From Gammaproteobacteria bacterium (lineage in GTDB: Bacteria; Pseudomonadota; Gammaproteobacteria; Thiohalobacterales; Thiohalobacteraceae): 42,817 nucleotides of DNA. The notes under the pieces were generated by a model. The model was not told where the DNA came from. It saw nothing but the letters and a program-made list of their open reading frames with translations, and made no database searches. The stretch covers positions 1 through 42,817 of the forward strand of contig JAIOJV010000078.1 of the NCBI GenBank assembly GCA_019911805.1. Reading direction: 5' to 3'. Of this stretch, positions 8,252 through 16,862 are shown in pieces; positions within the stretch are counted from its first letter, which is position 1; every line of letters begins with the position of its first letter. The translations under genes and the position numbers were made by a program.

Positions 8252-9262
8252 ATGAATGCACCAGCGGTCATGGCGGCCGATGTCGGCGGCACGCATGCAC
8301 GCGTACAGCTCGCTGAGATTGCCGACGGTATCCCCCAGACAGTCCACGAGCGGCATTATCGCAGCGCCGCCCATGCGGATCTGGCGTCGATCCTCCAGGA
8401 CTTCCTGGAGTCGACCGGCGCACGGCCCCGCCACGCCTGCATCGCGGTCGCCGGCCCCGTCAGCCGCGCTGCGGACGGCCAGCGCGCACGCGTCACCAAC
8501 TTGCCCTGGACGCTCGACAGCCGTGCGCTCGCCGCGCAGCTGGGCATCGATACATTGCAGATCATCAATGATTTCGAAGCGGTCGGATACGGTATCGCTG
8601 CCCTGCGACCCGCCGACCTGGTCACCCTGCAGGCCGGCGAGCCACAGGCCGGCGCGCCGCGCGCCGCATTGGGTGCAGGTACCGGCCTCGGTCAGGCCCT
8701 GCTGATGCCATGTGCGGGCCGCTACGACGTCATTGCCACCGAGGGCGGGCACGCCGACTTCGCCCCGCAGACCGATCTCCAGATGGCCCTGCTGCGTCAC
8801 CTTACGGCACACCACGGCCACGTCTCTTATGAACGCCTGCTATCGGGGGCCGGGTTGGTGCACCTCTATGAATTCCTGCATCACGAGCGGACCGGCACGG
8901 CCGCGCCGGCACCCGCTGGCGACCCCGCGGCGGCCGTGAGCCAGGCCGCTCTGGCGGGCACGGACCCCATTGCCGTCGAGGCCTTGCAGGAATTCGTGCG
9001 CATCTACGGCGCCCAGGCGGGCAACCTCGCGCTCGCCTGCCTGCCGTTCGGCGGGCTGTTCATCGCCGGCGGCATTGCACCAAAAATCCTGCCGCTATTG
9101 CAGGACGGTGGCTTCGTGCAGGCCTTCAACGCCAAGGGCCGCATGGAACCGCTGCTGCAGCGCATACCCGTGCACATCGTCGCGCACGCGGCGCCGGGCC
9201 TGTTGGGTGCCGCCTTGTGTGCCGCACGCCCGATCGCCGACGAGATTGCACGGGGGCACTGA
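8252..9262 (+). CDS. glk: Glucokinase
   Basis: Phosphorylates glucose to glucose-6-phosphate with ATP. The proteobacterial Glk family is shown by the N-terminal phosphate loop AADVGGTHARV, the INDFEAVGYG segment with the catalytic aspartate, GAGTGLGQA, TEGGHADFAP and the C-terminal LFIAGGIAPKI. The ATG at 8252 gives 336 aa, near the usual ~320-340. A GTG 21 nt upstream is in frame but lies inside the right arm of a family A repeat. No good ribosome-binding site precedes either start. It is the last gene of the tal-pgl-glk cluster and implies use of free or glycogen-derived glucose. Confidence 0.93.
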   Translation: MNAPAVMAADVGGTHARVQLAEIADGIPQTVHERHYRSAAHADLASILQDFLESTGARPRHACIAVAGPVSRAADGQRARVTNLPWTLDSRALAAQLGIDTLQIINDFEAVGYGIAALRPADLVTLQAGEPQAGAPRAALGAGTGLGQALLMPCAGRYDVIATEGGHADFAPQTDLQMALLRHLTAHHGHVSYERLLSGAGLVHLYEFLHHERTGTAAPAPAGDPAAAVSQAALAGTDPIAVEALQEFVRIYGAQAGNLALACLPFGGLFIAGGIAPKILPLLQDGGFVQAFNAKGRMEPLLQRIPVHIVAHAAPGLLGAALCAARPIADEIARGH

Positions 9263-9299
9263 GGGATTTTGAAATAGTGGCCACCCCCGGCGTATCCTG

Positions 9300-9367
9300 G
9301 GAGCCTGTCGGACTCGGGCGGTCGTAGCGAGCCGGGTGGGATAGCAGTCCCACGTCCGACAGGCTCC
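9300..9367. repeat. Family H palindrome (GGAGCCTGTCGGAC type)
   Basis: Perfect 14-bp arms GGAGCCTGTCGGAC (9300-9313) and GTCCGACAGGCTCC (9354-9367) enclose a smaller TGGGA...TCCCA hairpin at about 9337-9352. It occupies the glk-apaG spacer and could act as a transcription stop or an RNA-stabilising hairpin, but there is no U tract. Confidence 0.8.
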
Positions 9368-9396
9368 TAGCCACCCCTAAGTCGATCAGCAGGTAC

Positions 9397-9783
9397 ATGA
9401 TGGGTCAGTCGTCGAACTACGCCGTTGAAGTCCGTGTGGAGTCGCAGTATGTGGAGGCGCAGTCCGTCCCCGCGAGCCAACGCTATGTATTCGCTTACCT
9501 GGTGACCATCCGCAACACCGGCGATATCCCCGCGAAGCTCCTGACCCGCCATTGGATCATCACCGACAGCAACGGCAAGACCCAGGAGGTGCGCGGTGAG
9601 GGTGTGGTGGGGGAACAACCACACCTCCGGCCGGGCGAGGCCTTCCAGTACACCAGCGGCACCATGATCGAGACCACGGTAGGTTCCATGCGCGGCAGTT
9701 ATCAGATGATCGCCGACGATGGCGTCGAGTTCGACGCGGAAATACCAGCATTCACCCTGTCGACGCCGCGCGTGCTGCACTGA
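9397..9783 (+). CDS. apaG: ApaG (DUF525) protein
   Basis: Fibronectin-III-like, 128-aa protein of the ApaG family, whose members have been linked to Co2+ resistance and phosphate-compound binding; no enzymatic role is established. Family features are VRVESQYVEAQSVP, FAYLVTIRNTG, LLTRHWIITDSNGKTQEVRGEGVVGEQP and PGEAFQYTSG. Start may be the first or second ATG of ATGATG at 9397. It is followed 9 bp later by apaH, the standard pair. It lies about 5 kb from rsmA, which it normally adjoins. Confidence 0.95.
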   Translation: MMGQSSNYAVEVRVESQYVEAQSVPASQRYVFAYLVTIRNTGDIPAKLLTRHWIITDSNGKTQEVRGEGVVGEQPHLRPGEAFQYTSGTMIETTVGSMRGSYQMIADDGVEFDAEIPAFTLSTPRVLH

Positions 9784-9792
9784 CGCCACCCC

Positions 9793-10626
9793 GTGGCCGT
9801 CTACGCCATCGGCGATGTCCAGGGCTGTCTCCACGAACTGGACCGCCTGCTGACCGAGCTGCATTTCGACCCCGCCCGCGACCGGCTGTGGTTCGCCGGC
9901 GACCTCGTCAACCGCGGCCCCCGCTCACTGGAGACCCTGCGCTTCGTGCGTGGCCTGGGCGCCGCGGCGACCACCGTGCTGGGCAACCATGATCTGCACC
10001 TGCTCGCCGTCGCCTGCGACCCGGCGCGCGCCCGGCCCAAAGACACCCTGCACCCCATCCTGGACGCGCCCGATCGCACGGAACTCCTGGACTGGTTGCG
10101 CCGCCAGCCGTTACTGCACCATGACGCGACCCTCGGCTACACGCTCATCCATGCCGGCTTGCCGCCGCAATGGGACCTCGGTCTGGCGCAGGACTGCGCC
10201 CGGGAGGTCGAGGCCGCCTTGCGGGGAGACGACTACGCCGCATATCTCACGCAGATGTACGGCAACGAACCCGACCGGTGGACGGACGACCTGCAGGGCC
10301 AGGAGCGCCTGCGCTTCATCACCAACTGCTTCACGCGACTGCGCTATTGCGATGCCGACGGCCGGTTGGGGCTGGCCTTCAAGGGGGCGCCGGGCAGCCA
10401 GCCGGCCGGCTGGCTGCCGTGGTTCGAAATCCCGCAGCGGCGCAGCCGGTCGCTGCGGATCGTCTTCGGACACTGGTCGACGCTCGGCCCACGCGATGAT
10501 CCCGGGATCTTTCCGCTGGACAGCGGCTGCCTGTGGGGCGGGCAGCTCACCGCACTGCGCCTGGACGGGGTACCGCGCTGGACCCGCGTCCCCTGTCCCG
10601 GCGTCCGCACCCCCGGGCACGACTGA
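9793..10626 (+). CDS. apaH: Bis(5'-nucleosyl)-tetraphosphatase, symmetrical
   Basis: Hydrolyses diadenosine tetraphosphate to two ADP; the family also removes Np4 caps from bacterial RNA. The metallophosphoesterase motifs are in order: GDVQG (about 7-11), GDLVNRGP (36-43) and GNHD (about 65-68), with later HAGLPP and GHW. The 277-aa length matches E. coli ApaH (280). The start is a GTG at 9793, 9 bp after the apaG stop, so the two are almost certainly translated from one message. Downstream is a convergent folA separated by a family A palindrome. Confidence 0.95.
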   Translation: MAVYAIGDVQGCLHELDRLLTELHFDPARDRLWFAGDLVNRGPRSLETLRFVRGLGAAATTVLGNHDLHLLAVACDPARARPKDTLHPILDAPDRTELLDWLRRQPLLHHDATLGYTLIHAGLPPQWDLGLAQDCAREVEAALRGDDYAAYLTQMYGNEPDRWTDDLQGQERLRFITNCFTRLRYCDADGRLGLAFKGAPGSQPAGWLPWFEIPQRRSRSLRIVFGHWSTLGPRDDPGIFPLDSGCLWGGQLTALRLDGVPRWTRVPCPGVRTPGHD

Positions 10627-10655
10627 CCGGGGCCGGACACCGCTCCCGGCTCGTT

Positions 10656-10820
10656 TCAGCCCAAAAATCGCATTTGCCACGGAAGCACACGGAAAAACAC
10701 GGACAACATCACACGCTTCACATAACAGCCCTCCTCATCCGCCAGGTGCTGAGCCGGGGCTTTGCGACACTGTTTCATTTCGGTGTCTTCCGTGTGCTTC
10801 CGTGCCTGAAGTGAGTTTCC
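10656..10820 (-). repeat. Family A palindromic element, copy A2
   Basis: Full copy in the reverse orientation relative to A1, between convergent apaH and folA. Left arm CCACGGAAGCACACGG starts near 10678 and its partner CCGTGTGCTTCCGTG ends near 10804. The reverse complement of its interior aligns along its length with A1 (CTCAGCACCTGGCGGATGAG) and with A3 (CACCGAAATGAAAC near the left end, TGTCCGTGT near the right). Confidence 0.85.
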
Positions 10821-10896
10821 CAGGTTCAGTGCAACGCGCCACGCGCCTGCACAGGCAACCGGGGATGTGGGTATGTGTACATCACCTCGCGTGGGA

Positions 10897-11409
10897 TCAG
10901 GTCGAGTCGTGATCGGAGATAGGACTCCGACGCTCGAGCAGCACGAAGCTGTAGGGGTAGGGGTTCTGCTCGTCCGGCGCATGCTCGCTGCGCTCGAGCT
11001 CTCGCCAATCCGCCGGTGTCAGCTCGGGAAACCAGGTATCACCCTCGAAGGCCGCATCGATGTGCGTCAGATAGATGCGCTGGGCGCGCGGCAGCAAGTC
11101 CGTATAGAGTTGCGCGCCGCCGATGAGCATGATCTCGGGCGCGCCGCCGGCCGCCGCCAGGGCCGCGTCGATCGAGGCCACGACGGTGCAGCCCGGGGCC
11201 ACATAGTCCGGATCGCGGCTGACAATGATATTGGTTCGTCCGGGCAGGGGTCGGCCGATGGACTCGTGGGTCCGGCGTCCCATGACGATCGGTTTGCCGA
11301 GGGTCACGGCCTTGAAGTGCCGCAGATCGGCCGGCAGCCGCCAGGGCAGCGCGTTGCCGTGGCCGATCAGCCGATTGCGATCCATGGCGACGATGAGAGA
11401 AATGATCAT
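10897..11409 (-). CDS. folA: Dihydrofolate reductase
   Basis: Reduces dihydrofolate to tetrahydrofolate with NADPH; target of trimethoprim. The 170-aa protein shows MIISLIVAMDRNRLIGHGNALPWRLPAD with the proton-donor aspartate, the NADPH-binding VMGRRTHESIG and the IMLIGGAQLY segment, as in chromosomal DHFRs. Upstream on the same strand is thyA, the enzyme that generates dihydrofolate, so the pair forms a thymidylate cycle. The 509-bp gap between them contains a palindrome and a MITE-like element, which makes a shared transcript doubtful. Confidence 0.95.
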   Translation of the reverse strand: MIISLIVAMDRNRLIGHGNALPWRLPADLRHFKAVTLGKPIVMGRRTHESIGRPLPGRTNIIVSRDPDYVAPGCTVVASIDAALAAAGGAPEIMLIGGAQLYTDLLPRAQRIYLTHIDAAFEGDTWFPELTPADWRELERSEHAPDEQNPYPYSFVLLERRSPISDHDST

Positions 11410-11425
11410 GGCAGGATTGTATTAT

Positions 11426-11908
11426 CAACCACGAAGGACACGAAGGAACATCTGATTTATAGGCCTACGCAATGCGAAGATGCAGCGAAGATCCTGGGCC
11501 ACTACTGTCCCATAAACTTCGCAACATGGTTCCGAGCGGCCACTGACAAGACCGTCGGCCGCAGGGATGCGGCCGTCGAGCCTACAGGATGTATTCACGG
11601 CGGGTCTTGCCGGTGACCGCTCGGAGCCATATCCCCACAATTGCCAACCATGCTACTGACCGCGCCAAGACATGCCAGCTATCAAGCTATTCAGGCTATA
11701 TAGAACGTTTATGGGAAAGCAGTGATCCTGGGCGCATTCAACACTGAATATCTCTGCATGTCTGCGCTCTAACCGCATAAATCAGTGCCCTTGAAAGGCG
11801 CCCTTCTGCCCTTGGTAAGTGCTCTCCCGCGAGGGAAGAGGGAACTCACAGTTTACAGTTTTACGTCGGTCAATTTTTCCCTTCGTGCCCTTCGTGTCCT
11901 TTGTGGTT
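11426..11908. repeat. Family B palindrome B1, split by an insertion
   Basis: Arms AACCACGAAGGACACGAAGG (from about 11427) and the complementary CCTTCGTG...GTGTCCTTTGTGGTTG (about 11879-11908) define a family B palindrome. Other family B copies have arms about 75-100 bp apart; here they are about 430 bp apart because a MITE-like element occupies the loop. Confidence 0.75.
11500..11724. mobile_element. MITE-like element with TIRs and 9-bp target duplication
   Basis: The ends are CACTACTGTCCCATAAAC (11500-11517) and, in reverse complement, CACTGCTTTCCCATAAAC (11724-11707), matching at 16 of 18 positions. Immediately outside, ATCCTGGGC occurs directly repeated at 11491-11499 and 11725-11733, a 9-bp target-site duplication. 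The 225-bp interior encodes no transposase. It contains an imperfect hairpin with arms of about 26 bp (11528-11553 and 11603-11628) plus a tight GGCCGCA/TGCGGCC stem near 11556-11573. This is a non-autonomous element presumably moved in trans; the transposase family is unknown to me. Confidence 0.8.
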
Positions 11909-11918
11909 GACACCGCAC

Positions 11919-12713
11919 TCACACCGCCACCGGCGCCTTGATGTGCGGGTGATGCTGATAGTTCGTCAGCTCGAAGTCCTCGAAGCGGAAGGCGAAGAGA
12001 TCCCTCACCTCGGGATTGATACGCAGGGTCGGCAACGGGTAGGGCTCGCGGGCCAGCTGCAGATCGGTCTGTTCCAGGTGATTCAGATACAGATGCGCGT
12101 CGCCCAGCGTATGTACGAATTCGCCGGGTTCCAGACCGACGACCTGAGCGATCATCAGGGTCAGCAGCGCATACGACGCGATATTGAACGGTACGCCCAG
12201 GAAGATGTCCGCGCTGCGCTGGTACAGCTGACAGGACAACCGCCCGGCCGCGACATAGAACTGGAACAAGGCATGGCAGGGCGGCAGGGCCATCCTGTCG
12301 ATCTCACCGACGTTCCAGGCACTGACAATGATGCGCCGGGAATCGGGGTTGTGGTGCAGCTGATCGAGCACCTGTGCGATCTGGTCGATGTGACGCCCGT
12401 CCGCGGCCGGCCAGGAGCGCCATTGCGATCCGTACACCGGGCCGAGATCACCGTTCCCGTCGGCCCACTCGTCCCAGATGGTCACACCGTTGTCATGCAG
12501 ATACTTGATGTTGGTGTCGCCCCGCAGAAACCACAGCAACTCGTGGATGATCGAGCGCAGATGCAGTTTCTTGGTGGTCACCACGGGAAAACCCTGCGCC
12601 AGATCAAAGCGCATCTGATGACCAAATACGCTCAGCGTCCCGGTGCCGGTGCGATCTTCCTTACGTACCCCCTGTTCGCGCACATGACGCATGAGGTCGA
12701 GATACTGCTTCAT
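11919..12713 (-). CDS. thyA: Thymidylate synthase
   Basis: Methylates dUMP to dTMP using methylenetetrahydrofolate, producing dihydrofolate that FolA recycles. At 264 aa it has the same length as E. coli ThyA. The catalytic cysteine is C146 in [12 protein letters not shown], and the DRTGTGT (20-26), [25 protein letters not shown] and HLYLNH motifs are intact. The C-terminus (IKAPVAV) has the closing residues expected. Oriented with folA downstream and lgt upstream, the lgt-thyA-folA order common in gammaproteobacteria, but each spacer is filled by a palindromic repeat. Confidence 0.97.
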   Translation of the reverse strand: MKQYLDLMRHVREQGVRKEDRTGTGTLSVFGHQMRFDLAQGFPVVTTKKLHLRSIIHELLWFLRGDTNIKYLHDNGVTIWDEWADGNGDLGPVYGSQWRSWPAADGRHIDQIAQVLDQLHHNPDSRRIIVSAWNVGEIDRMALPPCHALFQFYVAAGRLSCQLYQRSADIFLGVPFNIASYALLTLMIAQVVGLEPGEFVHTLGDAHLYLNHLEQTDLQLAREPYPLPTLRINPEVRDLFAFRFEDFELTNYQHHPHIKAPVAV

Positions 12714-12747
12714 GACATTGCCTTCAGATATCTGCTCGAATGGTCTT

Positions 12748-12888
12748 TAGCCACGGAAAGCTGGGGCGAAGCCAGTGCGGGAACACGCGGTGTCGCGCCC
12801 CGGCAATCAGCGCCCGAACCGGCAGTCAGCGGCCTCCAAGAAATTTTTATTGATTATGTCCGTGCCTTCCGTGTTTTCCGTAGCCAAT
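12748..12888. repeat. Family A palindrome, degenerate copy A8
   Basis: Spacer between thyA and lgt. A decayed left arm (CCACGGAAAGC, near 12750) and a right arm GTCCGTGCCTTCCGTGTTT through CCGTAGCC (about 12859-12886) match the family A arms, but the interior has diverged completely. It looks like an old copy. Confidence 0.6.
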
Positions 12889-12899
12889 GCTCTCTTACC

Positions 12900-13718
12900 T
12901 CACTGCCCGCCGCGACGGCTCAGCACCAGCAGGATGAGGCCGAACAGGATCATCGGCAGCGACAATATCTGTCCCATGGTGACCCAGTTCAGCGCGAGAT
13001 AACCGAGATGTGCGTCCGGCAGGCGCACGAACTCGACGGCGAAGCGGAATACGCCGTAGCCTAACAGGAACAGCCCGGATACGGCCATGGTCGGCCGTGG
13101 TTTGCGCGAATACAGCCATAGAATGACGAACAACACCAGGCCTTCCAGGAGCGCCTCGTAGAGCATGGACGGATGTCGCGGCGCACTGTAACCCTCGACG
13201 GCGCCGCCACAGAATTGCGGGAAACGCGCGCAGGGCAGCTGCATCGCCCAGGGCACATCGGACACGCGCCCCCACAGTTCGCCATTGATGAAATTGCCGA
13301 GGCGCCCGGCGCCCAGGCCGATCGGCACCAGCGGCGCGATGAAGTCGGTGACCTGGAAGAAGCTGCGCCCTGTCTTGCGGCCATACAGCCACATGGCCAG
13401 CAGCACGCCGAGCAGGCCGCCGTGGAAGGACATGCCGCCCTCCCAGATCCGCAGCAGCATGAACGGATCACCGAGGAAGAGATTGAAATTGTAGAATAGC
13501 GCGTACCCGATACGCCCACCGAGGATCACACCCAGCGCCGCATAGAACACCAGATCGCCGATCTCCTCCGCCTGCCAGCCACTGTCGGGGCGCCGGGCGC
13601 GCACGCCGCCCAGCCACCAGGCAGCGACAAAGCCGATGAGATACATCAGTCCATACCAGTGCACCGCGAAATCGCCGAAACGCAGCGCGGCGGGATCGAT
13701 GTCAGGATAGGTCAGCAT
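12900..13718 (-). CDS. lgt: Prolipoprotein diacylglyceryl transferase
   Basis: Inner-membrane enzyme that transfers diacylglycerol from phosphatidylglycerol to the lipobox cysteine of prolipoproteins, the first lipoprotein-processing step. The 272-aa protein has about seven hydrophobic segments and the family hallmarks: [14 protein letters not shown] near the N-terminus, [19 protein letters not shown] with the essential histidine, and the signature [14 protein letters not shown]. The start is ATG at 13718. A substrate lipoprotein is encoded elsewhere in the window at 21348-21566. Family repeats bracket the gene on both sides. Confidence 0.96.
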   Translation of the reverse strand: MLTYPDIDPAALRFGDFAVHWYGLMYLIGFVAAWWLGGVRARRPDSGWQAEEIGDLVFYAALGVILGGRIGYALFYNFNLFLGDPFMLLRIWEGGMSFHGGLLGVLLAMWLYGRKTGRSFFQVTDFIAPLVPIGLGAGRLGNFINGELWGRVSDVPWAMQLPCARFPQFCGGAVEGYSAPRHPSMLYEALLEGLVLFVILWLYSRKPRPTMAVSGLFLLGYGVFRFAVEFVRLPDAHLGYLALNWVTMGQILSLPMILFGLILLVLSRRGGQ

Positions 13719-13746
13719 TGTTTCAACTCAGTTTTTCGAACACCGA

Positions 13747-13883
13747 TTAACCACGAAGGACACGAAGTAAATTCACGAATGAATGCTCAACGAAAAGTCC
13801 CCTGCTCCTTGATGGGGAAGGGCCGGGAGACAGGGAGTTACGGTTTGCATTTCCTTCGTGCCCGTCGTGTCCTTCGTGGTTAA
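13747..13883. repeat. Family B palindrome, copy B2
   Basis: Left arm TTAACCACGAAGGACACGAAG (13747-13767) pairs with the right arm that ends CGTGTCCTTCGTGGTTAA (to 13883). The loop is about 85 bp with no gene. It fills the spacer between lgt and rlmI. Confidence 0.85.
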
Positions 13884-13901
13884 AACCATACCTCACCGCA
13901 C

Positions 13902-15155
13902 TCACGCCGGCAGCACCCGGCAGTACAGCGCCTTGAGGTACTCGGTCTCGGGGATCGCCGCATGCGTGGGATGGTCCGGACCCTGGCGGCCGCGTTCCAG
14001 GATCTGCACGCTGCGGTCGAGATGCCGCGCGGCGGCCAGCACCAGCTGCTGCAGTGTCCCGGCCTCGAGGTGATAGGAACAGGAGGCGGTCACCAGGATG
14101 CCGTCCTTCGCCAGTACCTGCATGGCCTGCTGATTGATGCGCTGATAGGCCTCGATGCCGGCCTTGACGTCCTTCTTGCGTTTGATGAAGGCCGGTGGAT
14201 CCAGCACCACCACGTCGAACTGCTCGCGCGCCTCACGCAGTTCGCGCAGCACGTCGAAGGCATCGCCCCGGCGGGTCTGCACGCGCGCCTCCACGCCATT
14301 GAGTCCGGCATTCACCGCAACCTGCGCCAGCGCCTCCGACGAGGTATCCACGCACAGCACCTCGCGCGCGCCGGCGCAGGCCATCTGCACACCCCAGCCA
14401 CCGGCATAGCTGAACAGGTCCAACACCCGCAGGCCGTTCACGTAACGCGCCAGGCGCGCGCGGTTCTCGCGCTGATCGTAGAACCAGCCGGTCTTCTGGC
14501 CGGCCTGCAGGTGGGCGCGGAAGTGCGTGCCGTTCTCCTCGAGGTCCACCTGCGGCGGCACCCTGCCAATCTCCTCGACATAGTTGTGCAGGCCTTCCAG
14601 GGCACGGACCGGACTGTCGTTGCGCAGCAGGATGCCGGTGGGCTTGAGCACCTTCTCCAGCGCATCGATCAGGGCATCGCGTACCTGTTCCATGCCGGCC
14701 GTGGTCAACTGCACGACCAGCACGTCGCCGTAGCGGTCGACGATCAGCCCCGGCAGGGCATCGCCCTCACCGTGCACCAGGCGGTAATAGGGCCGGGCGT
14801 ACAGGCGTTCACGCAGGGACAGCGCCACGTTCAGACGGTGCACCAGCAGCGAGCGATCGAGCACATGGCCGGAGTCACGGCTCACCAGGCGCGCGCAGAT
14901 CAGCGAATGCGGATTCACATAGCCCGTACCGAGCGGCTTGCCGTTGGCGGCCTCGATCCGCACCGGCTGGCCGGGCGCGAAGGCCGTCAGCGGCGTGCGC
15001 GCCGTGTCGACCTCGTTGCTGTACACCCACAGGTGGCCGGCACGCAGACGGCGCTCCTCGTTCTTCTTCAGTCGCAAGGGGGCCAGTGTGGCGGGTATGG
15101 AGGGTGTGGCGGCGTCGCTGGATGTCACGGGGCGCTCCGGTCGATGGCCGGGCAT
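13902..15155 (-). CDS. rlmI: 23S rRNA (cytosine1962-C5)-methyltransferase RlmI-type
   Basis: SAM-dependent m5C methyltransferase acting on 23S rRNA. The 417-aa protein begins with a PUA-like RNA-binding domain (PLRLKKNEERRLRAGHLWVYSNEV, about residues 25-50) and continues with the COG1092 methyltransferase domain: RLVHGEGDALPGLIVDRYGD, VLDLFSYAGGWGVQMACAGA (SAM motif I), VVLDPPAF (motif IV) and SCSYH (motif VI cysteine). The ATG at 15155 lies 7 bp after the stop of the upstream glycosyltransferase gene, indicating one transcript; the longer in-frame extension to 15332 is the antisense-free overlap with that gene and lacks homology. Confidence 0.92.
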   Translation of the reverse strand: MPGHRPERPVTSSDAATPSIPATLAPLRLKKNEERRLRAGHLWVYSNEVDTARTPLTAFAPGQPVRIEAANGKPLGTGYVNPHSLICARLVSRDSGHVLDRSLLVHRLNVALSLRERLYARPYYRLVHGEGDALPGLIVDRYGDVLVVQLTTAGMEQVRDALIDALEKVLKPTGILLRNDSPVRALEGLHNYVEEIGRVPPQVDLEENGTHFRAHLQAGQKTGWFYDQRENRARLARYVNGLRVLDLFSYAGGWGVQMACAGAREVLCVDTSSEALAQVAVNAGLNGVEARVQTRRGDAFDVLRELREAREQFDVVVLDPPAFIKRKKDVKAGIEAYQRINQQAMQVLAKDGILVTASCSYHLEAGTLQQLVLAAARHLDRSVQILERGRQGPDHPTHAAIPETEYLKALYCRVLPA

Positions 15156-15162
15156 TGTAGCA

Positions 15163-16806
15163 TCACTGCGCGGCCAGCCATTTCCCCGCGGCCCACAAGA
15201 CCAGGTCGTCGGCGTCGCCGCGATAGTCCTGCAGCAGTTCCCCGCCGGTGCAGGGCTCAGGCATCTGATCGCAATACAGCACCAGGTAGCCGTCCGGATG
15301 GGTGCGTGCCCAGCCCGTTGCCGCCGCCGCATCGATCACCGTCAGCGGCGCACGCAGGCGCCCGAGGAAATGAAACTGGCCGTGATATTTGCCGACATGG
15401 GCGACGGGATGGCCGACTGCCTGCAGTTCACCGAGCCGCAGGCTGAACGCGCGCAGATCGTAGGCCGGGGCCGCCACGCGCAGCACCGCGACATGCAGAC
15501 CCACCAGCAGGACGACACCGGCCAGCGCCAGCGCCTCCACGCGGCCCAGGAGCCCGGCCGGTCGCCACCGCCACCACAGCGCGGCGGCCGCGAGAAAGGC
15601 CAGGCCCCAGAGCGGCTCGATGGCGGCGGCCCAGTGGACCCGTGCGTCCAGGTCGCGGAACGCGGCGAACCCGAACAACAGCGCCGGCGCCGCCAGCAGT
15701 GCCAGCGCCAGCCCCTGCCGCCGTGGCGACCCCTGAGGCACCTTTTGGGACAGCCCTTGGGGCGCCCTCTGGGATGCAAAGACATCCGACACACGCGCCA
15801 GCGCGCCGGCCGCCAGCAGTGCCAGAGCGGGGAATACCGGCAGCAGGTATTTCACCTGCTTGCCGCTGATCAGGCTCAGCGCGATCACCGCCGGCAACGC
15901 CCAGCACAGCAGGAAGCGGCCGGCACGTTCGCCGCCGATCCCGCCGCGCAGCGCACGCCACAGCGGCGGCCACAACGTCCAGGGCAGCAGCAGCAGCGGC
16001 AGCCACGGCAGATACCACCAGAACGGCTGGCGGTGCGCGAACGAATCCACCATGCGCTCGGCGGTCTGTCCCCAGAAGATCGCGCGCTGGTAGTCCGGAC
16101 CACCGGTCTGGCCCGCCGGCAACGCCCAGGCAAGCGCGATGGCCGCGCCGAGCACGACCGCCGCGGCCAATCCGCCGTACCACCACGCCCAGCCCCGCAG
16201 GCGCGCACGATCCACCCACAGCCGCCCGAGCAGGGCGGCCGGCAGCACGTGCAGCAGGATCACCGGCCCCTTGGCGAGCACGCCCAGCCCGATGGCCAAC
16301 CCAACCACCAGCCAGCCGCTGCCCAGCCCCGTCGCCGCACGCTGCAGGCCCAGCATGCCGAGCAGCGTGCACAACACGATCAACAGATCGAACTGGATGA
16401 GCGTGGAAAAGCCGGCGAAGAACACACAGCCGAACAGCAGCCAGGGCGCCAGCACCGCCGCCAGCGGTCGTTGCGGCCACAGCCGCCGCGCCAGCAGCAC
16501 CGTCAGACCGAGACACCCCAACCCGATCAGCGGCGCGACCAGCCGCGGCCAGACGTCATTGACGCCGAACAGCCACCAGCCGGCCTGGATCAGCCAGAAC
16601 AGCAGCGGCGGCTTGTGGCTGTAGGGCTCGCCGTTGAGATAGGGCACCAGAAAGTCGCCGCGTGCCCACATCTCCCAGGCGACGCCGACGTAGCGCGTCT
16701 CGTCTACCGGCAGCAGCGGCCGCGTGAGCAGGGCCGTGACGACCAGCAGCGCCCAGGCGGCGAGCAGCAGCCAGAAGGAATTGCGTGTGCGACCCGGTGC
16801 GGTCAT
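15163..16806 (-). CDS. Family 39 / ArnT-like glycosyltransferase
   Basis: Integral membrane GT-C enzyme of 547 aa with about a dozen hydrophobic segments. The family is shown by the N-terminal PVDETRYVGVAWEM loop carrying the acidic catalytic pair (D35, E36) and by the SHKPPLLFWL motif; these occur in ArnT and other PMT-type enzymes that move a sugar from undecaprenyl phosphate onto a periplasmic acceptor such as lipid A. Acceptor and sugar are unknown: arnA/arnB-type synthesis genes are not in the window. Upstream lie a VTT protein (56 bp gap) and a family 2 glycosyltransferase, suggesting synthesis, flipping and transfer of one lipid-linked sugar. Confidence 0.88.
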   Translation of the reverse strand: MTAPGRTRNSFWLLLAAWALLVVTALLTRPLLPVDETRYVGVAWEMWARGDFLVPYLNGEPYSHKPPLLFWLIQAGWWLFGVNDVWPRLVAPLIGLGCLGLTVLLARRLWPQRPLAAVLAPWLLFGCVFFAGFSTLIQFDLLIVLCTLLGMLGLQRAATGLGSGWLVVGLAIGLGVLAKGPVILLHVLPAALLGRLWVDRARLRGWAWWYGGLAAAVVLGAAIALAWALPAGQTGGPDYQRAIFWGQTAERMVDSFAHRQPFWWYLPWLPLLLLPWTLWPPLWRALRGGIGGERAGRFLLCWALPAVIALSLISGKQVKYLLPVFPALALLAAGALARVSDVFASQRAPQGLSQKVPQGSPRRQGLALALLAAPALLFGFAAFRDLDARVHWAAAIEPLWGLAFLAAAALWWRWRPAGLLGRVEALALAGVVLLVGLHVAVLRVAAPAYDLRAFSLRLGELQAVGHPVAHVGKYHGQFHFLGRLRAPLTVIDAAAATGWARTHPDGYLVLYCDQMPEPCTGGELLQDYRGDADDLVLWAAGKWLAAQ

Positions 16807-16862
16807 GGGGTGCGATCCTGGAACAGGGGCGGTGCGAAAGTCACGTCGGTCATGGTCACGGC

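Larger units (their letters stand above)
11410..11918. other. folA-thyA intergenic region (509 bp), no gene
   Basis: No credible coding frame is present. The region consists of the family B palindrome arms at its two ends and the MITE-like element; between the MITE and the right arm (11734-11878) I see no recognisable structure. A thyA or folA promoter could not be identified with confidence. Confidence 0.6.

Noticed and set aside
11901-13064. Plus-strand frame opposite thyA
   Set aside because: ThyA on the other strand has every catalytic motif; the frame also runs through the A8 repeat.
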